Below, piece after piece: positions 4,082 to 6,374 of a stretch of DNA of 6,374 bases (positions are counted from its first letter, which is position 1; the number at the start of each line of letters is the position of its first letter). The stretch covers positions 1-6,374 of the forward strand of contig VMTI01000233.1 of the NCBI GenBank assembly GCA_013791675.1, in the 5' to 3' direction. Below the pieces are notes generated by a model. That model had not been told where the DNA came from and searched no databases. It saw only the letters and a list, made by a program, of their open reading frames with translations. This DNA is from a bacterium (GTDB lineage Bacteria > CG03). The translations under genes were made by a program, and so were the position numbers.

Positions 4082-4738
4082 ATGAAAAAATTACTTGTTG
4101 CTGGGATAACTATTTCATTATTATCTAGCTGTCTATTTTCAAATCTTATGGCATTTGACTCCATACTACAAGAAAGAAAAACTCTACAGGGGGAAAGCGG
4201 CGGGGTCGGTTGGGGAGTGTTTTTTATGACTATCGGAAGTTATTTAGCTGTTAATGGGATTCATAATCAGGGTTCTACCAGTGTAAGGGAATCATTTCGT
4301 TTAAGTGACCCAGCTTGGGGAACAACCACTTCTGGCGGCAACTGGTTAAGTTATGCAAGCGGAATTATTGAGAATACTGGAAATGTTCCAGTAACAGTTA
4401 ATATGAGAGTTTCTTTCGATCCCGGCGATACCAGTAGTGTAAACGCGACTCTCTCTCCGGGGCAGCAGTACGGATGGACGGCTTACGATTATAGTAGCAC
4501 CAATATCCCTGCTAATGTTAGTCTGTTCAATATTTCTGCGACTTATGGATCTTTACCTGGCAGCGAGGATGACTATGCCACCCAAATTAAAGCTGGCTTT
4601 GCATTAACAGGATTAGGACTGTATATGGTTCTTAATCACTATGTCAAAAAAACACAATTTGCTAAAAAACATAACCTTGAAATTCAAACTGCCGCATGCC
4701 CCGGGTATTATAGGCTTGCGTTAGCTAAGAGGTTTTAG
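4082..4738 (+). CDS. Secreted membrane-associated protein or lipoprotein, unknown function
   Basis: This 218-residue protein starts MKKLLVAGITISLLSSC, a signal peptide with a lipobox-like LSSC (14-17), so it could be a lipoprotein. Signal peptidase I cleavage near LMA (22-24) is the alternative. Two glycine-containing hydrophobic segments, GVGWGVFFMTIGSYLAVNGI (41-60) and AGFALTGLGLYMVLNHYV (171-188), share an aromatic/Gly plus LYMVLN or SYLAVNG pattern and bracket a strand-rich middle (about 95-158, with NTGNVPVTVNMRVSF and LSPGQQY) that looks like a beta-sandwich of the kind that presents NTG-x-VPVTV edges. The C-terminal tail is basic and ends in F. I recognise no family. The next gene starts eight bases after its stop and is certainly co-transcribed, so the two products probably act together in the envelope. 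Confidence 0.75.
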   Translation: MKKLLVAGITISLLSSCLFSNLMAFDSILQERKTLQGESGGVGWGVFFMTIGSYLAVNGIHNQGSTSVRESFRLSDPAWGTTTSGGNWLSYASGIIENTGNVPVTVNMRVSFDPGDTSSVNATLSPGQQYGWTAYDYSSTNIPANVSLFNISATYGSLPGSEDDYATQIKAGFALTGLGLYMVLNHYVKKTQFAKKHNLEIQTAACPGYYRLALAKRF

Positions 4739-4746
4739 AAAGATAA

Positions 4747-5643
4747 ATGAATAAAATTTTATTATCTGTTGTCTGCATGAGTTTATTTTTTCAATCAAGT
4801 TTGGCAATTGCTGGGCAAGAGGAATTAAAAAAAGCGCTCGAGCAGGATATGCAGTATTACGAGCGTATTATAAAGCCATCGGGGAGGAATGCTCAGACAA
4901 ACTTTTTGAATCGGGTTATTCAGAAATATGAAGACAAAGATCTCGATTCTATGTATCTCATCTCAGTTGAGGAAGAATTAAAAACAGTTCAACAGAAAAA
5001 AGAAAAACCTGCTAAAGACAACTTTGAAAAGCTAATTAGAAAAGTCGAAGTAGATGAAATGATAAGAGACGCTGAAGAATCAATGAAAAACCCCCGAAAA
5101 AAGTCCCGTACTAAAAGTGGAGGTAGTATTAAATTTGGGATGGATACTTCAGGGAAACATAAAGTTTCAGGAGCAGGATTAAGTGGTTCGGAGGCCGTGG
5201 ACAATGGAACATCAGTTTCATTTGAAATTGCCCCTGTTAATGATGAAGGTATCGGAATAGGTGCAGGAATAACATATCAATTACCACGCAATCAAAAAGA
5301 TTACGAAGGAAAGTTTAACTTCGTTCCTATATATGGTTTAATAAAAATATGTTCTCCACCCAGTGAGGCATCTCCATATTTTATTGGACAACTTGGTTAT
5401 AACTTATTGTATGAAGGCGATAAAGATTATACAGGAGAGGAGATGTCTTTAAGTGGCGGTACATATTATGGGATAGGAGCTGGTCTTATCTTACAGGATG
5501 AATTTCAAATTGAAGTGCTTTATTCTGTTAACAAGGGGGAAGGCTCTTATCCTGGAGGATATGTTTATGGTTGGTATGTCCCCCCGTTTACAATTGACGT
5601 TGAGTATTCCAAAATTAGCCTATCTATTGGATTCTGTTTTTAA
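4747..5643 (+). CDS. Outer-membrane beta-barrel protein with N-terminal helical region, unknown function
   Basis: This 298-residue protein has a clear Sec signal peptide (MNKILLSVVCMSLFFQSSLAIAG) with an A-I-A cleavage site at residues 20-22. Residues 23-125 are highly charged and helical, possibly coiled coil, and end in a basic, serine-rich linker (NPRKKSRTKSGG). From about residue 126 the sequence alternates in strands with glycine and aromatics: SVSFEIAPV, GIGIGAGITYQL, FNFVPIYGLIKI, YFIGQLGYNLLY, YYGIGAGLILQDEFQIEVLYSV, and finally ISLSIGFCF. The terminal phenylalanine is the usual recognition signal for barrel insertion. The size suggests a barrel of about 8 strands. Its start is eight bases after the 4082 gene, with only a weak AGAAAG ribosome site, consistent with translational coupling. 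The periplasmic helical part could bind the 4082 product. Not a recognised family. Confidence 0.8.
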   Translation: MNKILLSVVCMSLFFQSSLAIAGQEELKKALEQDMQYYERIIKPSGRNAQTNFLNRVIQKYEDKDLDSMYLISVEEELKTVQQKKEKPAKDNFEKLIRKVEVDEMIRDAEESMKNPRKKSRTKSGGSIKFGMDTSGKHKVSGAGLSGSEAVDNGTSVSFEIAPVNDEGIGIGAGITYQLPRNQKDYEGKFNFVPIYGLIKICSPPSEASPYFIGQLGYNLLYEGDKDYTGEEMSLSGGTYYGIGAGLILQDEFQIEVLYSVNKGEGSYPGGYVYGWYVPPFTIDVEYSKISLSIGFCF

Positions 5644-5651
5644 TAGGTGTA

Positions 5652-5680
5652 TTGACAATTTCTTTTTAATCCAATTTATT
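5652..5680 (+). promoter_or_regulatory. Possible promoter in the 5644-5749 gap
   Basis: A perfect TTGACA (5652-5657) is followed after 17 bases by TTTATT (5675-5680). It begins right after the stop of the barrel gene and could serve the gene at 5750 with a leader of about 60 bases. That leader contains the small dyad CGTCC-A-GGACG (5688-5698). The -10 is weak. Confidence 0.35.
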
Positions 5681-5713
5681 TAATGCCCGTCCAGGACGTA
5701 CTTGATAAAAAGT

Positions 5714-5746
5714 TTGTAATACAAAAGCAGGATATGTTACTATAAT
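5714..5746 (+). promoter_or_regulatory. Promoter abutting the 5750 start, leaderless type
   Basis: TTGTAA (5714-5719) and TACTAT (5738-5743) are 18 bases apart and would place the transcript start at 5750, the A of the ATG. An overlapping perfect TATAAT (5741-5746) has poorer -35 partners and would put the start inside the gene. There is no Shine-Dalgarno before the ATG, matching other promoter-proximal genes here. Confidence 0.45.
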
Positions 5747-5749
5747 TTT

Positions 5750-5965
5750 ATGGCGAATAAAATGCGGGGGAAAAGGAATAAACAAAAATTGCCGGCAATA
5801 CCGCCTGAAGATTATGAGGGAACTTTAGCCGACTGGTTAACCGGTTTAATTAGCAGAGGCCTCTGGGATGAAAAGGATCCGGAGTGGTTTGGCGATGTGA
5901 TGATATCCCGGAAAGATTATGCTGATTTGCTCCAGGAGTGCGAGGAGCGGGAGAAAAAAGATTAA
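5750..5965 (+). CDS. Small charged protein of unknown function
   Basis: This is a 71-residue soluble protein. A basic head (MANKMRGKRNKQK) is followed by an acidic, tryptophan-containing body: PPEDYEGTLADWLTGLISRG, then LWDEKDPEWFGDVMISRKDY and a helical charged tail. It has no signal peptide, metal-binding cysteines or recognised motif. The DYxxLLQECEEREKK tail looks helical and could mediate dimerisation. The size and charge split resemble antitoxin-like or accessory proteins, but no partner toxin gene is adjacent, so I give no function. The start at 5750 is supported by the immediately preceding promoter-like sequence; the internal Met5 is the only nearby alternative. The spacing to the barrel gene (106 bases) argues for a separate transcript. 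Confidence 0.55.
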   Translation: MANKMRGKRNKQKLPAIPPEDYEGTLADWLTGLISRGLWDEKDPEWFGDVMISRKDYADLLQECEEREKKD

Positions 5966-6003
5966 GCGCCGTTACCGCTATATGATAGATATGAAATCCA
6001 GCC

Positions 6004-6056
6004 ATTGAATAGCTCAGTGGTAGGCATGTTCAAGTAAGCTTTCGCCATCCTTCAAT
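6004..6056 (+). other. tRNA-like fragment (D-arm and T-loop-like words), possible tRNA relic
   Basis: TAGCTCAGTGGTAG (6010-6023) is the typical tRNA D-arm, or box A, sequence. ATTGAA (6004-6009) just before it pairs exactly with TTCAAT (6051-6056), like an acceptor stem, and GTTCAAGT (6028-6035) resembles a T-loop. The whole is only 53 bases, with no anticodon arm, so it is not a working canonical tRNA. It may be a decayed tRNA, a leftover of integration at a tRNA gene, or a coincidence. Confidence 0.3.
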
Positions 6057-6084
6057 ATTAATTTATTCCCGACGGACGCGCCTG

Positions 6085-6119
6085 TTCACCTTTTTGAATT
6101 AGAATTTTTATGCTAAACT
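6085..6119 (+). promoter_or_regulatory. Promoter region of the ankyrin gene
   Basis: TTCACC (6085-6090) and TATGCT (6109-6114) are 18 bases apart. An overlapping extended -10, TGC-TAAACT (6111-6119), would start transcription at 6126, the A of the ATG. No Shine-Dalgarno is present before the gene, so a leaderless or near-leaderless message is likely. Confidence 0.45.
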
Positions 6120-6125
6120 ATCTTC

Positions 6126-6374
6126 ATGGCTCAAACATATTCGAAGCTGATGACGGCCGCCTGGAATAATTCTCCGGAAGAAGTGAAACAACTTATTGAT
6201 CAGGGGGCCGATGTTCATGAAAAAAACGAGACCGGTGTTAGCGCCCTCATGAGCGCGGCCGCAAAAAATTCCCTTGAAGCCGCAAAGCTGCTCATTGAGA
6301 ACGGCGCTGATGTTAACGCAAGAGATTCCGCACAGGCAACGCCGCTGATGTATGCGGCCGTGCGCAATTCCCGC
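6126..6374 (+). CDS. Ankyrin-repeat protein, N-terminal part, cut by window end
   Basis: The frame runs from ATG 6126 to the last base without a stop, giving 83 residues. It shows classical ankyrin repeats: a first divergent unit (LMTAAWNNSPEEVKQLIDQG), a full unit ADVHEKNETGVSALMSAAAK with SLEAAKLLIENG, and a third beginning ADVNARDSAQATPLMYAAVR. The hallmark G-AD-V-x-x-x-[DN] turns, T/S-x-LM-x-AA helix starts and LLIENGADVNA are all present. Such proteins mediate protein-protein contacts. There is no signal peptide in the first residues, so it is probably cytoplasmic unless exported by other routes. The sequence is GC-richer than the par-rep operon, suggesting it belongs to the host chromosome or a different module. 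Confidence 0.88.
   Translation, partial: MAQTYSKLMTAAWNNSPEEVKQLIDQGADVHEKNETGVSALMSAAAKNSLEAAKLLIENGADVNARDSAQATPLMYAAVRNSR

Noticed and set aside
4989..5683. Open frames at 4989-5204 (minus) and 5498-5683 (plus)
   Set aside because: Both overlap the barrel protein gene in other frames and show no independent start signals.
5683..5745. 20-codon frame ATG 5683 to TAA 5745 before the small acidic gene
   Set aside because: It has no Shine-Dalgarno and overlaps the promoter-like sequence of the next gene; it is too short to support as a gene or leader peptide.
6001..6080. A complete functional tRNA gene
   Set aside because: There is no room for an anticodon arm between the D-arm and the T-loop-like word, and the GACGGACGCGCC stretch at 6071-6082 has no matching 5' acceptor strand.
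1..6374. Transposase, integrase, restriction-modification, retron or other known defence genes
   Set aside because: I looked for characteristic motifs in all long frames and found none; the only toxin-like sequence is the PIN fragment at the left edge.

Overview
The window reads as the core of a plasmid-type replicon, either autonomous or integrated, from a diderm (Gram-negative-type) bacterium. Three genes encode secreted or envelope proteins, two of them ending in outer-membrane beta-barrel-like stretches, which is the basis for calling it diderm. Base composition is mixed: AT-rich genes in the middle, with GC-rich patches near 205-600 and from about 6120 to the right end. The taxon cannot be fixed from the sequence; a spirochaete-like host would only be a guess.

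Layout. Bases 1-75 hold the last 24 codons of a protein that looks like the C-terminus of a PIN-domain (VapC-type) toxin. Bases 76-356 are non-coding and hold four copies of GTAGGGTA in alternating orientation plus GC-rich hairpins. The last copy sits inside a near-consensus promoter that drives a small basic protein at 357-602. A secreted, probably beta-barrel protein lies on the minus strand (636-1424), divergent from a plasmid maintenance operon: parA (1556-2227), an overlapping ribbon-helix-helix partner (2209-2460) and a RepA_C-type replication initiator (2511-3410). Downstream are three stem-loops, DnaA-box-like sites, an AT-rich stretch, an inverted repeat and three perfect 17-bp iterons (3644-3714), which together form a credible origin. 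A candidate structured RNA (3813-3941) follows, then two tightly spaced genes for a membrane or lipoprotein (4082-4738) and an outer-membrane beta-barrel protein (4747-5643). The right end has a small acidic protein (5750-5965), a short tRNA-like fragment, and the start of an ankyrin-repeat protein that runs off the window.

How it fits together. RepA should bind the iterons and open the AT-rich region, while ParA and the RHH protein segregate the replicon. The envelope proteins look like cargo. A striking shared feature is translation start design: five promoter-proximal genes (357, 1424 minus, 1556, 5750, 6126) have no Shine-Dalgarno and a -10-like hexamer placed so that transcription would start at or within a few bases of the ATG. 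Genes 2209, 2511 and 4082 instead have Shine-Dalgarno sequences. No known defence system, transposase, integrase or CRISPR array is visible. The least explained elements are the GTAGGGTA sites, the structured RNA candidate and the envelope gene pair.
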